Both the position numbers and the translations under genes were made by a program. From NCBI GenBank assembly GCA_003550325.1, contig QKWP01000108.1, forward strand, positions 166,192 through 230,191: a stretch of DNA of 64,000 bases, written 5' to 3'. The stretch's first letter is position 1; every line of letters begins with the position of its first letter. Origin of the DNA: Gigaspora rosea. Taxonomy: Eukaryota; Glomeromycota; Glomeromycetes; Diversisporales; Gigasporaceae. Of the stretch, positions 37,300 to 47,155 are shown in pieces. Below the pieces are notes generated by a model. The model ran no database searches. It saw nothing but the letters and a program-made list of their open reading frames with translations, and had not been told where the DNA came from.

Positions 37300-38290
37300 A
37301 TAAAGCATTTATATGCTATATGGCCAGTTGTCCACATGTAAAACATGTGACTTGAAACCAATTTTCTCCAAAAGGAGCATTATTTCAATTTCAGTTTGAC
37401 TTCTCCTAGAACAATTATTGTTTTTTAATGTCATTACTAATTCCTTTATCAATATAGGTAGTTTTTCTATAGAATCTTCTGCTGGACTAGAAGTAGACAT
37501 CTGTGCTATTCTATTTAATGGAGTTGTAGAGAACCCCAAAGAACTCTGATTCAACTCAGATTTGAGTTTGTATAATATTGGCCAAATAGGCATATAAAAT
37601 TGGCCAAAATTTAAAAAATTTACTATATAAAAATGCAACGTTTGATGAATTTCTATGCAAAATTTTTTTTTTAGTAACATCTGAGTTATATCAGAGTTCT
37701 TCGGGGTTCTGGTTGTAGTATGATGCCATTAAATTCATTAAGAGAAACTGGTTATATATAATTATATTTCTAGAAAAAGTCAACTTGCTAATCTTAGCCC
37801 TTTCTATGTCTGCTTGCAAAGTTCCTGGCATGAAATAGACCCACTGCTAGGACTAAATTCAGCTATAGGCCTTGCACAAAAATTCGAGCTTTTATTGCTT
37901 CATGGTACTGATTTTCTTCTATTAACACATGTTTGAATAATGCTACCATATCTGCTGCATATTGATTAACAGCTTCTCCTACTTTCTGGCAGCTAGTAAG
38001 TAATTCCATACACCACTGATAATAAGTATTTGTGTACAAAAATTCTGCTGAAACTGATGTACAAGACTTGCATTAGTGCAAATCAATTTCCTATTAGTCA
38101 ATATAAGATCTATTATTCCTTTAAGTTTCCTACTATAAAGCAGCTATTCCTGTCAAGTATGCATCTACAACTACAATACATTGATCTCCCTGAATGTTAT
38201 TAGCTTCAAAAGCATAAGTTACAGCTTCTAGCCAAGCTACTGGATCTTGGTTGGCTCTGGTAAATATAAAAATAGTTACTATATTTATTT
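37300..38290 (-). pseudogene. Gag remnant with frame-split zinc knuckle
   Basis: The capsid side reads NQDPVAWLEAVTYAFEANNI near 38.2 kb. A ~120-residue frame (37309-37680) covers the capsid-nucleocapsid linker. At 37.30-37.35 kb a Cys-x2-Cys in one frame and the His-x4-Cys in the next give CX2CX4HX4C spacing only across a frameshift. Confidence 0.8.
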
Positions 38291-38510
38291 TTCATATTTG
38301 GTTATTTTGGATAATTTAAGAAAGAGCACCGGCCATTAGTTGCAACAACTGGTGAACTAGTGGTGAACTTGTTGCCAGAAATCATCTCTTTGATTTTTTT
38401 AACTATCATTATTGTTGTTATCAATATTAAAAAAAGGGACCATTTTTAATATATGCACAATATAATAAAAATATTCCTCTTGTCTTCTTAAAAATACTAT
38501 TTAATGTTCA

Positions 38511-38524
38511 CACAATCAGCACCA
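38511..38524 (-). promoter_or_regulatory. Primer-binding site of the Ty3/Gypsy element
   Basis: On the minus strand the LTR end ATAACA is followed by TT and TGGTGCTGATTGTG. A TGG start two bases after the LTR is the usual complement of a tRNA CCA end. It fixes the element's orientation. Confidence 0.8.
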
Positions 38525-38526
38525 AA

Positions 38527-39059
38527 TGTTATGGTTGAATAGGTGAGCTTCTGAGACTTAATCCAGTTTAGTTTTGATTATTAACAAAATAGAGTCAGTT
38601 TAGATATTACTAGAAATTTACAGGATACAACTAATTTATATAATTTAGAGTTTAAGCACAATGTAAATATTAACTAGTAAAATTTAAAGAATTTAAGAGT
38701 TCTTTTATTGATATTTATAAATATAATATATAATGAAGTATACTTTAGTACTAATGCAACTGAATTGCAAGTGACTGCAAGTGATCATCATCTTCTTTTT
38801 GTACTAAAACCCATCCTATTTATACTTTCTATTTTTAACTTTTAACTTTAATCAATTGATAGAAGCTTTAATCTCTTGATTAAAGCTTCAAGCACTTGTT
38901 TGAAGCTTCAAGTACTCATTTAGAACTTTGAGTACCAGACTAGAGCTTTGAGCTCCAGATCAGAACTTTGATTATTTATAGATTATTTTTCCAAAATAAA
39001 ACTATGATACAAGACTAACTAAATAAAGATATTAAGAAATAAAAAAAATAAAAATAACA
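38527..39059 (-). mobile_element. Ty3/Gypsy 5' LTR, 533 bp, intact
   Basis: It begins TGTTAT and ends ATAACA, perfect 6-bp LTR inverted ends. It matches the split left LTR along its length at roughly 80-85% by eye, so the insertion is old. It keeps the unoccupied hAT target at 38.68 kb and the GAGCTTTGAG short repeats at 38.87-38.98 kb. Confidence 0.92.
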
Positions 39060-39089
39060 AAAAAAATATTAATCTTCAGTGCATGAAAC

Positions 39090-39490
39090 TGGTTTAGTTT
39101 GATCATGAACAAATTGTAATTAAGGTTAAATGGTTTAAATCAATAAACTTATACATATAATTACAGATATAAGGGTTTTTTTATTAATAATATAAATCAA
39201 TATATTGGATTATTACAATAATACTAAATCTTTATTAACTAACGTTAACTGCTTTTCACTCTTCACAAGCTAAAACTGAATCCTTATATATTTCTAATTC
39301 GTATAAGAGATTTAAATAGTCATTTGGAGATTCAATTACTCATTTGAAAATTTGATATTCCATTTAGAGATTCAATCTCCTGATTTGGAGATTTGATTTC
39401 CTGTTTGGAGATTCAATTATGCAACTATATTATAAACTATAAAAATAAATAATGATAAAATAATAATGCTAACTAAAAATAAAAAAATTG
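39090..39490 (-). mobile_element. LTR-like relative (possible solo LTR)
   Basis: It has the same plan as the Ty3 LTR: a ~23-bp short repeat block (GGAGATTCAATCTCCTGATT...) followed by AAACTATAAAA...TAACTAAAAATAAAAAAA. Sequence similarity is low, so it is a cousin family. No internal region accompanies it. Confidence 0.5.
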
Positions 39491-39599
39491 AGCATAATAC
39501 CTCCTGTACAGATCAAATTTGAAAAAATATTTAATAGTATATTATTTAAAGGAAACTATAATGCAGTATAGCATTTTAACAAACAGTATTATAGATATC

Positions 39600-40110
39600 A
39601 TAGCTAGTGATAAGCAAATCCTAATTTTTTTAAAATCCTGCAAGGATACAGGAACCTGCATAGGATTTGCAGGATTTGCAAAATCGAGTAGAGTTTTTAA
39701 ATTTTTCATAATTAATAAATATATATATATTATTACTAGGAATGTAATTTTTCATTAAAATAATAATCATTTCTTATAAATTTTACTGCATTTTATTACA
39801 AATATAATCTTATATAGATTTTATCTACTTTTAAAACATTTGAATATTATAATTATTAAATATATCAATTCACCTTTGTCTTAATTTTATCAATTTGTTT
39901 TTTAAAATATTATTATATTTAACAATTATACTAGTAACAAAGCAATCAAATTATATAAGCATATAAAAATTTATAAATAATCAAGTGCATAACTAGATAT
40001 AAATGTGCTAAAATTTATAAGCAATAAGGTTTTATATATACAAAAAATTCATAAATAACTCATAAGAAAATAATTAGGCTTATAATTTTTGATACAATAA
40101 TAATCAATAA
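39600..40110 (-). repeat. Dispersed AT-rich repeat E, copy 1
   Basis: Read inverted, its motifs match 55390-55935: CAGGATTT/CAGGAACT..., CGAGTAGAG, TTCATAATTAATAAATATA, TAATAATCATT and CTCATAAG...TTAGGCTTATAA in the same order. It is probably a non-autonomous transposon; ends and TSD are unresolved. Confidence 0.65.
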
Positions 40111-40991
40111 TAGATTTCCACTTTATTAATAATGACAATTTAAAAAATATATTTCAATATGCAGTTTGCACATATGTACATTGTAAAAGTGTAAATTAGA
40201 TAATCTAAAACTCTATAGTAACACCTATAACTAATCTAAACTCTATACAACTATTGGTCAAGATCCCTAGTTCCTCAATTTGGCAGGCAAAAAGAGGTGT
40301 GAAAGATTTGGTCCAGGTCTTGAAATTCATAGGATCTTGCTAATTTCCTCTCTGAGGTGATATAAGTATAGTAAGGTCACAAGACAAGAGCTATCGGGTT
40401 GCAGATTGTGCTTCCAGGTTCTCAGGTTTTGATTATGCCATTAATATAAGTCTGACTAAGTTCTAATAGTGTTTGAAGATTAACAAATAAAATCACAGAG
40501 TACAATTATTGTTGGATAAATGTGGTAATAAATAGCATATTCACAGGATTTAACTATATAAGGAATTAATTGCTAATCTACTTTTACTTTTATATCAATT
40601 ACAAAAAAATAGATTTTTCAGATAATAAGGATGATAGTATTTTCTTATGGGATAGAATACATTTTATTTATATAAAAAGAAAATAGGACAATTAGAAAGG
40701 GTAAAGTCTAGAGCTAACTAGGGTTTCAAAGTTCAGTTCAATAGAGGTTCAGTTTCAGGTTCAATGAACCTAAACCTGAACCTGAACCTGCTCTAAAAGT
40801 TCAATACTGAACTGAACCTGTACATAAAATTATTGAACGTGAACCTGAACCTGAACTTAAAAAAAGTTTAGTTCAGGTTCAGTTCAAGGTTCATGAACAT
40901 GTTCAGGTTCATAATATATGCACATGTTTATCTAAATCACAAAGTTAGAATCAATTAGTAAAATTTTGAGAATCATAGAAATTTGTATAAT

Positions 40992-41573
40992 TTTTTTTTT
41001 TAACCCTAGTTCTATTGCTAGAAGTGAAAGTTGGTGCTCTTTTATTAATTCAATTTCAATGGTCATACATTATACATTAAGGGTTTTCTATTCTAACTAA
41101 CCTATACCTCTCTCCTATCATCCATTTATCCTGGTGAATCCAAGCCCACCATGCCCTAGTGCCCATACCTCATGGATCTTAAATAGCTTTAAAGAAGTCA
41201 CTTTCTACTAGTGTGCTATATAGGTTGGCTATTTTCATACACCTCGGGAACTACTTTCCATTTTCAGTTGGTGCGTTATTATCAGGTACCCTTATGTATT
41301 TTTCTATTTCCTTTTTTACAGTAGATATCCCTTATGTTTATGACATTTCTTGTCAGATTTTTTTCTTTTCTGGATGCCGCATGACCTTTGTGACTATGTC
41401 ACACAACTCTTATCGCTATAGTACTATATTCATAAATAGAGAAGAAGTGCGAGTCCTTGACGTAGATCCTAGCTATTCGTGGTCCCAATACAGTTTTTGT
41501 TATCTACTAGACTCGAACCGGCGACATTGCAAATAGACCCTGAAGCACTAACCACTGCGCTATCTGACCCAGG
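40992..41573 (-). mobile_element. tRNA-derived SINE A, 582 bp
   Basis: On the minus strand the 5' end has pol III box A (TAGCGCAGTGG) and, 40 bases on, box B (GGTTCGAGTCT). The 3' end reads CTAGCAATAGAACTAGGGTT and an A tail. TSDs of 13-14 bp (GAAATTTGTATAAT and GAAATTGTATAAT) flank it. These features together are diagnostic of LINE-mobilised SINEs. The tRNA part is too altered to be a working tRNA. The antisense open frame at 41213-41536 is not a gene. Confidence 0.95.
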
Positions 41574-42226
41574 GAAATTGTATAATTTTATTAATAAAAT
41601 TATACAAATTTCTATTAATCTATAAATTTTACTAATTGGTCTTAATTTCTTGCACTAAGTAAATTTGTTAAGCACCAAAAAAAATACATCTGTTTAGCAT
41701 ATTTTATTTTACTTTTCTTAAAATTTGAAGAAAAGATGCTTAATTTTTTTTTATCACTAGTTTACTATGCTAGGAGCGCGTGTAGCGCTCTTTTATTAGT
41801 TCAATTTAAGGTCAATTTTTACATTTATATTTATATTTTACATGCGGGTTTTCTAATACTATATTACCCTCCAATTGTTCGTGTAACCCAGCTGACTCCA
41901 GCAGGCCGCTTACGCTGATGCCCTGTACTGTCTTCAGATCGTAGGTAGCTTTAAGGAACTACTATTCTGCCTGGTCGCTTTATAGATTGGCCGTTTTTCA
42001 TCTACCCCGGGAATACTTTTCATTTTTGGTATAGTATCGTTAGGTAGCCCATTGAGAAGGGGTAAATTTGACCCTACTGATATCTATAACGGTTATACAC
42101 TAATAATACCAACTAAATCAACTCAATCCTGACGCTTAAGACTTCTAAACCTAAATCAGCAGGCAGAAGAAGCGTAATGGATTTGGTCCAGGTCTTAAGG
42201 TTCAGAGGGTCTTGGAAGGCGGGAAT

Positions 42227-42634
42227 CAGTGTTGGAAATTCAAAAAAAATTTTATGATTTTTGTGAACATAATTTTTTTTTATAATGTTCACATCAAAAA
42301 TAAATATGTTCACATAGTAGAATTTATATATAACTATTTGCAATTGACCAAAAGTTGATTATATCTAAAAATAAGCTAATCACAGAATTGTTGTATTTAA
42401 AATCATCCAAAATAGGTAGTTTATTTTTGAAATATATGGTAAATATAATTTTTATATTATAAATTATGAATAAGAAATTAAAAAATTAAAATTTATATTC
42501 ATAATATGTAAACATAAAATATAAAATTTTTGATTTTTATGTTCATACTAAGTGAAAATAAAATATAAAAACTTAGATTTTTTAAAATAATTTATGTTCA
42601 CAGTGAACACTGTGAACATATGATTTCAACACTG
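42227..42634 (+). mobile_element. hAT-like MITE in the LTR (innermost layer)
   Basis: Ends CAGTGTTGGAAAT and inverted CAGTGTTGAAAT; flanks GCGGGAAT and GCAGGGAT agree at 6 of 8. The partner LTR at 46.57 kb reads straight through (GACGGGATACTTGG) and gives the empty site. The interior is AT-rich with several GTGAACAT motifs. Confidence 0.9.
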
Positions 42635-43241
42635 GCAGGGATACTTGGTTCAACTAACTAGGGTCTTTCAATTATGTCATGAGACTCTAATATGGGTCAC
42701 AGGGTTTATACTTCAATACGGATTTTACATATTAGGAAAGTATCAGTTTATAATATTAACAATAGTTTATTTATTATATCGGGGGGTTACTAATTTATAA
42801 CACTTTTACTTTAATTTCGAAGGTTATTACTATACAACATTGAACTCAAACTTCAAACTTAACTGAGCTCAAAAGCTGTCTTGCTCTAAAAACAAGAGAT
42901 ATCGTATTTATACTTTTACATTACTGCGCTAATCCTACTTTCATACAGGTTTCCGCCACTGAACTTAGTGCATAAATACAAGAAAGCGAATAAATGCGAC
43001 TTCGTGAATAAATGCGATTTCGCAAATAAATGCAACAAAGTGTATAAAGGCGCGAAAGTGAATTTCACGAATAAGTTCACGGGCGTTTACAGATAAGGAA
43101 ACAATTTACTACAGTACTATATATGGGGCTGTGTCAACTCTTACTAAATATACATGTTGACTTAAGAATAGATGAATAAAAGGTCAATCGGGATAGAATA
43201 ATAATATAAAAAGAAAATAGGCGTGACTTTACACTATCACA

Positions 43242-43256
43242 CTCTCCCACCCTTAT
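43242..43256 (-). promoter_or_regulatory. Polypurine tract of the LTR element
   Basis: On the minus strand AAGGGTGGGAGAG lies directly before the 3' LTR, as expected for the plus-strand priming site. Confidence 0.75.
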
Positions 43257-43375
43257 TTTCGAGTTTCACAAAAAAAAGGGTATCGAGGCTTGGATACTTC
43301 GTCTAAGCTAGTGCACCAACAACCTAGACTGGATTGAATTTACCGTTGGATTTATGGGTTTGAGGTACATTCTTT

Positions 43376-43455
43376 CAGTCTTTCCTGTTCATCTTTTTCA
43401 ACGCCAATTCCATCTTTATAACAGTTTCCACTCTTATGGATACTTTTATAGATTC
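43376..43455 (-). pseudogene. Sel1-like repeat fragment
   Basis: The minus strand reads SGNCYKDGIGVEKDEQE, which fits the second half of a Sel1-like repeat (G-x-x-Y-x-x-G-x-G-V-x-x-D). Flanking frames are broken. It lies near the 3' end of the LTR element's interior, about 2.4 kb from the second Sel1-like stretch. Confidence 0.55.
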
Positions 43456-45099
43456 TTTTTCTGGCCCTTCTCATGAGCCTTTGCGGCATATGCGGGAATA
43501 CATTTTGACATTCCTCTGGGGCTTTTCTTGAATCTTATCCAGCAGATAATGCGAATGTTTCTTTCCTTCTTTCCATTCCAGTTACTTTTGTGGCTTCTGT
43601 GTCGATAATTTCACTAGCTTTCGCAGATAGGAACTCACGACTTGATCTATCTTTATCCTTGGATTTGTTACCAATTTCGTCCTGACCAACCTATCTCTAC
43701 CATCAGGTCTGTCAATTTTATCTTGTTCTTTCTTTTAGTTTTCTTTAATCAATTTTATGGGGATATTAATTTGGCTCTAATTCTTCCTTTTACAAATAGG
43801 GCCCACAACTCGCCCTATCTCATCCTAACCTTCTTCACTATATTGTTAGGTCTGTTTTTCAGGATTCGGGTAAATCTGATTAATGCATTGATCAGTATGC
43901 TGATAGCTCAATAGTGCGGTCAGAGATAAATAATACTGATTACAGAGTTTCAATTCTCGATCGATATGTAAAGTCACGGGGTCACAGGACAAGAATAATC
44001 GGGTTGCCGATTGGGCTTAATGTAATTTCTGATCTGGTTTGAGGATGATCCTACATGTTGGCGGAGTACGAGAATTGATTTATGGAGTATATAATTGTTC
44101 GCTGAATGAGGTAATTGATGATCAATTCTGGATTTTTATATAAATACAACTATTTTTGCTAATTATAAAGTCTTCTGCCCTTTACTTTATATTGTTCCGA
44201 TATCCTGTTATGAGATTTAAGTTCCTTTGCCTATCAATCTTTTTTTTTTCATTACTTTTTTGTTTGTTGTTTTGGGTTCGCTTCTTTTGACTTTCTAACT
44301 TCCTTTTCTAATTTTGCTTTTGACTAGGATTTGTCACTAACAACCCAGGAAGCTGTATTAGGAGTTTTGTAAAACTGTGAGTAATTCGCCTTTCTTTGAG
44401 GTCTAATTTCTGATTTCATTTGACCATATGATTTTCTTTTTATCGCCATATTTGTTAAAAAGTCTTGTTCATTTAATTGACACTTTCTTTCACTTTTATC
44501 GACTGTGTTAATCTAATAGGGCAACAAGACTAAAGGCTTGAGTGGTTCTTAAATCAGATAAGTATAGTGTTAACTTAATCGATTTTAATATCTCTCTTTT
44601 TTTTTTTTATATATATATATAAGACATATTTTTTCTAGAGCAGAACGGTTGAACAGATGCCACCACCAGGATCGATTACTAGAGCATACATCTGGTATAT
44701 TGGTAGATATTAAAAGGTTTCACTAACGATTACTGTGATCATGATTTGTGGTTGTACTAACTGAAATCTTTTCTTATTTTCTTTAATCCAGTTTCTTTTC
44801 TTCGACAAGGACCCAAGGTACTTGTTTCTCTAATGCTTCTTGCTTCAGATAACGATTCATATTGTTCTTTTGAATTATTATCTTTGGCAGGTTTCAAATG
44901 CCATTCTAGATTTTTGGGTGCATTCTTAGCAGACCTTTGGCAATAATTGATGGTCTTATTTTCATTTTTCTCTACTTCATTTTGATAGCAGTCACCAACC
45001 TTCGGCGTGTCTTTGGCTTCAGCAAGCTCTATGCTGGTAAGTTCTTTAACTACACCTTTTCATTCATCCGTACATTGAAATTTTTCAACTTTTTCCAAC

Positions 45100-45885
45100 T
45101 ACAACTCACATGCTCGACTTAATACTTCTCCTTCCAGGAGTCTTTCGGTGTGTTTCTTCTTTTTTTTTCTTGTATTATCATCAACTAATGTCTCTTGATC
45201 ACTATCCCCTAGATCTTTGTTATCCACGATTCTTTCAGGTTTTGCAGGTACCTTTTTGGTTTTGTTTTTTCTTTTGATCCATTGCAGCTGGTTTTGGGGA
45301 AGAATTAAATGTCATACATTTATCTTTGTCAACTTTAGATTTCTTCTTGATTCAGGTCTTACTGGCTTTCTCAAGACCTTTTGCCAATTTTAGGTTCTAT
45401 TCCAATGCCTAGTTTTCAATTTCATTTAGGGGTCCGCCACCAATATTCAGCGCTTCTTTGACTTTGGCAAGTTGAGATTCAATAAGTTTCGTCATTGTGC
45501 TTGTAGTTTTTCGAAACTTGCTATTCCATTTTGTCCAACTTTCACAGGCTTGCTGTAAGATTACACCTTCCGGGAGTCTTTCTGTTCTATCAATTCTCTC
45601 TTTTTTGTTACTTTCTTCCTTGCTTTCAACCAATGTCTTTAGATCGCTTATATCTAGGTCTTTATTATTAACAATTCCTTCCAGTTTTGGCAGTACGCTT
45701 TTTGACTTTCTTTCATCCTTCTGATCCGAATTGTGTTTGTCATTGTCAGTTCTGGTTTCCTTTTGTTTATCATTTTCAACTTCATTTCCATTTTTGCACC
45801 AAGGTCCAAAGGCGCATGCACTATTATCAGTTTCAATCTTTGCCAATTGTTGATAATATATTAATGTCTTGTTTCTATCTTTCTT
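45100..45885 (-). pseudogene. Sel1-like repeat plus charged repeat module in the LTR element
   Basis: Read leftward from 45885, the frame gives KDRNKTLIYYQQLAKIETDN and then CAFGPWCKNGNEVENDKQK. This follows the Sel1-like plan (xxALxYYQxxAxx...GxCYxNGxGVExD) common in mycorrhizal fungal proteins, with several consensus residues lost. It continues as a charged region, LPKLEGIVNNKDLDISDLKT and on, to a stop at 45409. A second copy of that module, starting KPERIVDNKDLGDSDQETLV, lies at 45.12-45.26 kb, so the region was internally duplicated with a ~435-bp period. Sel1 repeats mediate protein contacts; here the sequence is probably a captured, decaying host fragment. Calling it only an unusual gag is the alternative. 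Confidence 0.6.
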
Positions 45886-46171
45886 AGGTTTATTTAATTT
45901 TGGAAGAGCTAGTGTAATTTCTTTCTTTTCTTTTGGTTCTTCTAGGACGAGATATGATGCTATGCACTTCGGTCACTGGGTCCTTCTTATATCGGGGCTT
46001 TGGTAAGGAGACTTTTGCCGTAGGAGTTATTGGAGGTCAATTTTTCCTGGATTATGTCACGTGGATATACGCCGATAAGTATACAATCAGCACTTCTTTA
46101 GTACATTTATAGTTAGTAAGGTCTTCTAATATTTCAAGAACAAGTTCTTCTAGTTCTTTCACTTCTGGGCA

Positions 46172-46212
46172 TCGACCAACTATGTGTCAGTTTTTGTGAC
46201 AATAAGTGCACC
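46172..46212 (-). pseudogene. CCHC zinc knuckle of the LTR element, with a stop
   Basis: The spacing CX2CX4HX4C (CTYCHKN, stop, HIVGRC) is complete, but the residue before His is a TGA. It lies only ~190 nt inside the primer-binding site, so little or no capsid sequence precedes it. Confidence 0.65.
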
Positions 46213-46388
46213 ATCTTTTCACTTGGAGGTATCTTTGGGTTACCAGTGGTCTTGTCTCCTTTGCTTGGTATAGAGCACCTTTATTCAGGTGTAGGTACCT
46301 TGTAGCCGATTCTGGTACGGAGTGATAATAGTACTAGTCCATTCTGGTGTATTTGTCTCTCAGTTTTCGGGTTGGTGAAGTTCTATCT

Positions 46389-46402
46389 CACAGTCACCAC
46401 CA
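46389..46402 (-). promoter_or_regulatory. Primer-binding site of the LTR element
   Basis: After the minus-strand LTR end and two bases (AT), TGGTGGTGACTGTG begins with the TGG expected opposite a tRNA CCA end. Confidence 0.8.
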
Positions 46403-46404
46403 AT

Positions 46405-47155
46405 TGAGAAGGGTAAATTTGACCCTACTGATGTCTATAACGGCTATACACTAATAACACTAACTAAATTAACTCAATCCCAACGCTCAAGACTTTTAAA
46501 CCTTGAATCAGCAGGCAGAAAGAGGCGTGGTGGATTTGGTCCTGGTCTCAAGGTTTAGAGGGTCTTGGAAGACGGGATACTTGGTTCGACTAACTAGAGT
46601 CTTTCGATTATATCACGAGACTCTAATATGGGTCACAGGGTTTATACTTCAAGACGGATTTACGTATTGGGAAAGTATTGGTTTATAATATTAACAATAG
46701 TTTATTTATTATATCAGGGGTACTAACTTATAACACTTCTACTCTAATTTTGAAGGTTATTACTATACAACATTGAACTCAAACTTCAAACTCAACTAAG
46801 CTCAAAAGCTGTCTTGCTCTAAAGACAAGAGACATTGTATTTATACTTTTACATTACTGCGCTAATTCTACTTTCATACAGGTTTCTGCCACTAAACTTA
46901 GTGCATAAATGCAAGAAAGCGAATAAATGCGACTTCACGAATAAATGAAACAAAGTGCATAAAGGTGTGAAAGTGAATTTCGTGAATAAGTTCACGGGTG
47001 TTTACAGATAAGGAAATAATTTACTACAGTACTATATATGGAGCTATGTTAACTCTTACTAAATATATATGTTGATTTAAGAATAATGAATAAAAGGTCG
47101 ATCGGGATAGAATAATAATATAAAAAGAAAATAGGTGTGACTTTACACCTTCACA
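46405..47155 (-). mobile_element. 5' LTR of the Sel1-carrying element, 751 bp
   Basis: It is the uninterrupted LTR of the pair, ~90% identical by eye to the left LTR. It includes an AATAAATGCGA short repeat patch at 46.92-46.97 kb. Confidence 0.9.

Larger units (their letters stand above)
32656..38526 (-). mobile_element. Internal region of a decayed Ty3/Gypsy retrotransposon
   Basis: Read on the minus strand from the primer-binding site, the order is gag, protease, reverse transcriptase, RNase H, integrase, which is the Ty3/Gypsy order. All domains are broken by stops and frameshifts. No chromodomain was seen after the integrase; 32.7-33.8 kb is too worn to read. No 5-bp TSD was found outside the two LTRs (GCTAG versus AAAAA). 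Confidence 0.9.
42053..47155 (-). mobile_element. Non-autonomous LTR element carrying Sel1-repeat sequence
   Basis: Two LTRs (42053-43241, enlarged by a MITE, and 46405-47155) start TGAGAAGG and end in TCACA. On the minus strand a primer-binding site (TGGTGGTGACTGTG) follows the right LTR and a purine tract precedes the left one, so it reads leftward. The 3.2-kb interior has a zinc knuckle and Sel1-like coding sequence but no reverse transcriptase or integrase that I can find. The outer flanks CCAT/CTAT allow only a weak TSD. Confidence 0.85.

Noticed and set aside
26351..39059. A 5-bp TSD around the whole Ty3/Gypsy element
   Set aside because: The outer pentamers GCTAG and AAAAA do not match, so none is claimed.
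41213..41536. 107-residue plus-strand open frame
   Set aside because: It is antisense to the SINE body and has no family resemblance.
41521..41573. Possible functional tRNA gene on the minus strand
   Set aside because: Boxes A and B are present, but the region is the head of a SINE with TSDs and tail; the tRNA fold is not preserved.
43642..43914. Membrane-protein-like 90-residue plus-strand frame
   Set aside because: It is antisense to the LTR element interior; hydrophobicity comes from T-rich codons.
45497..45887. Plus-strand serine/leucine-rich open frames
   Set aside because: They are shadows of the minus-strand Sel1-like and charged region.
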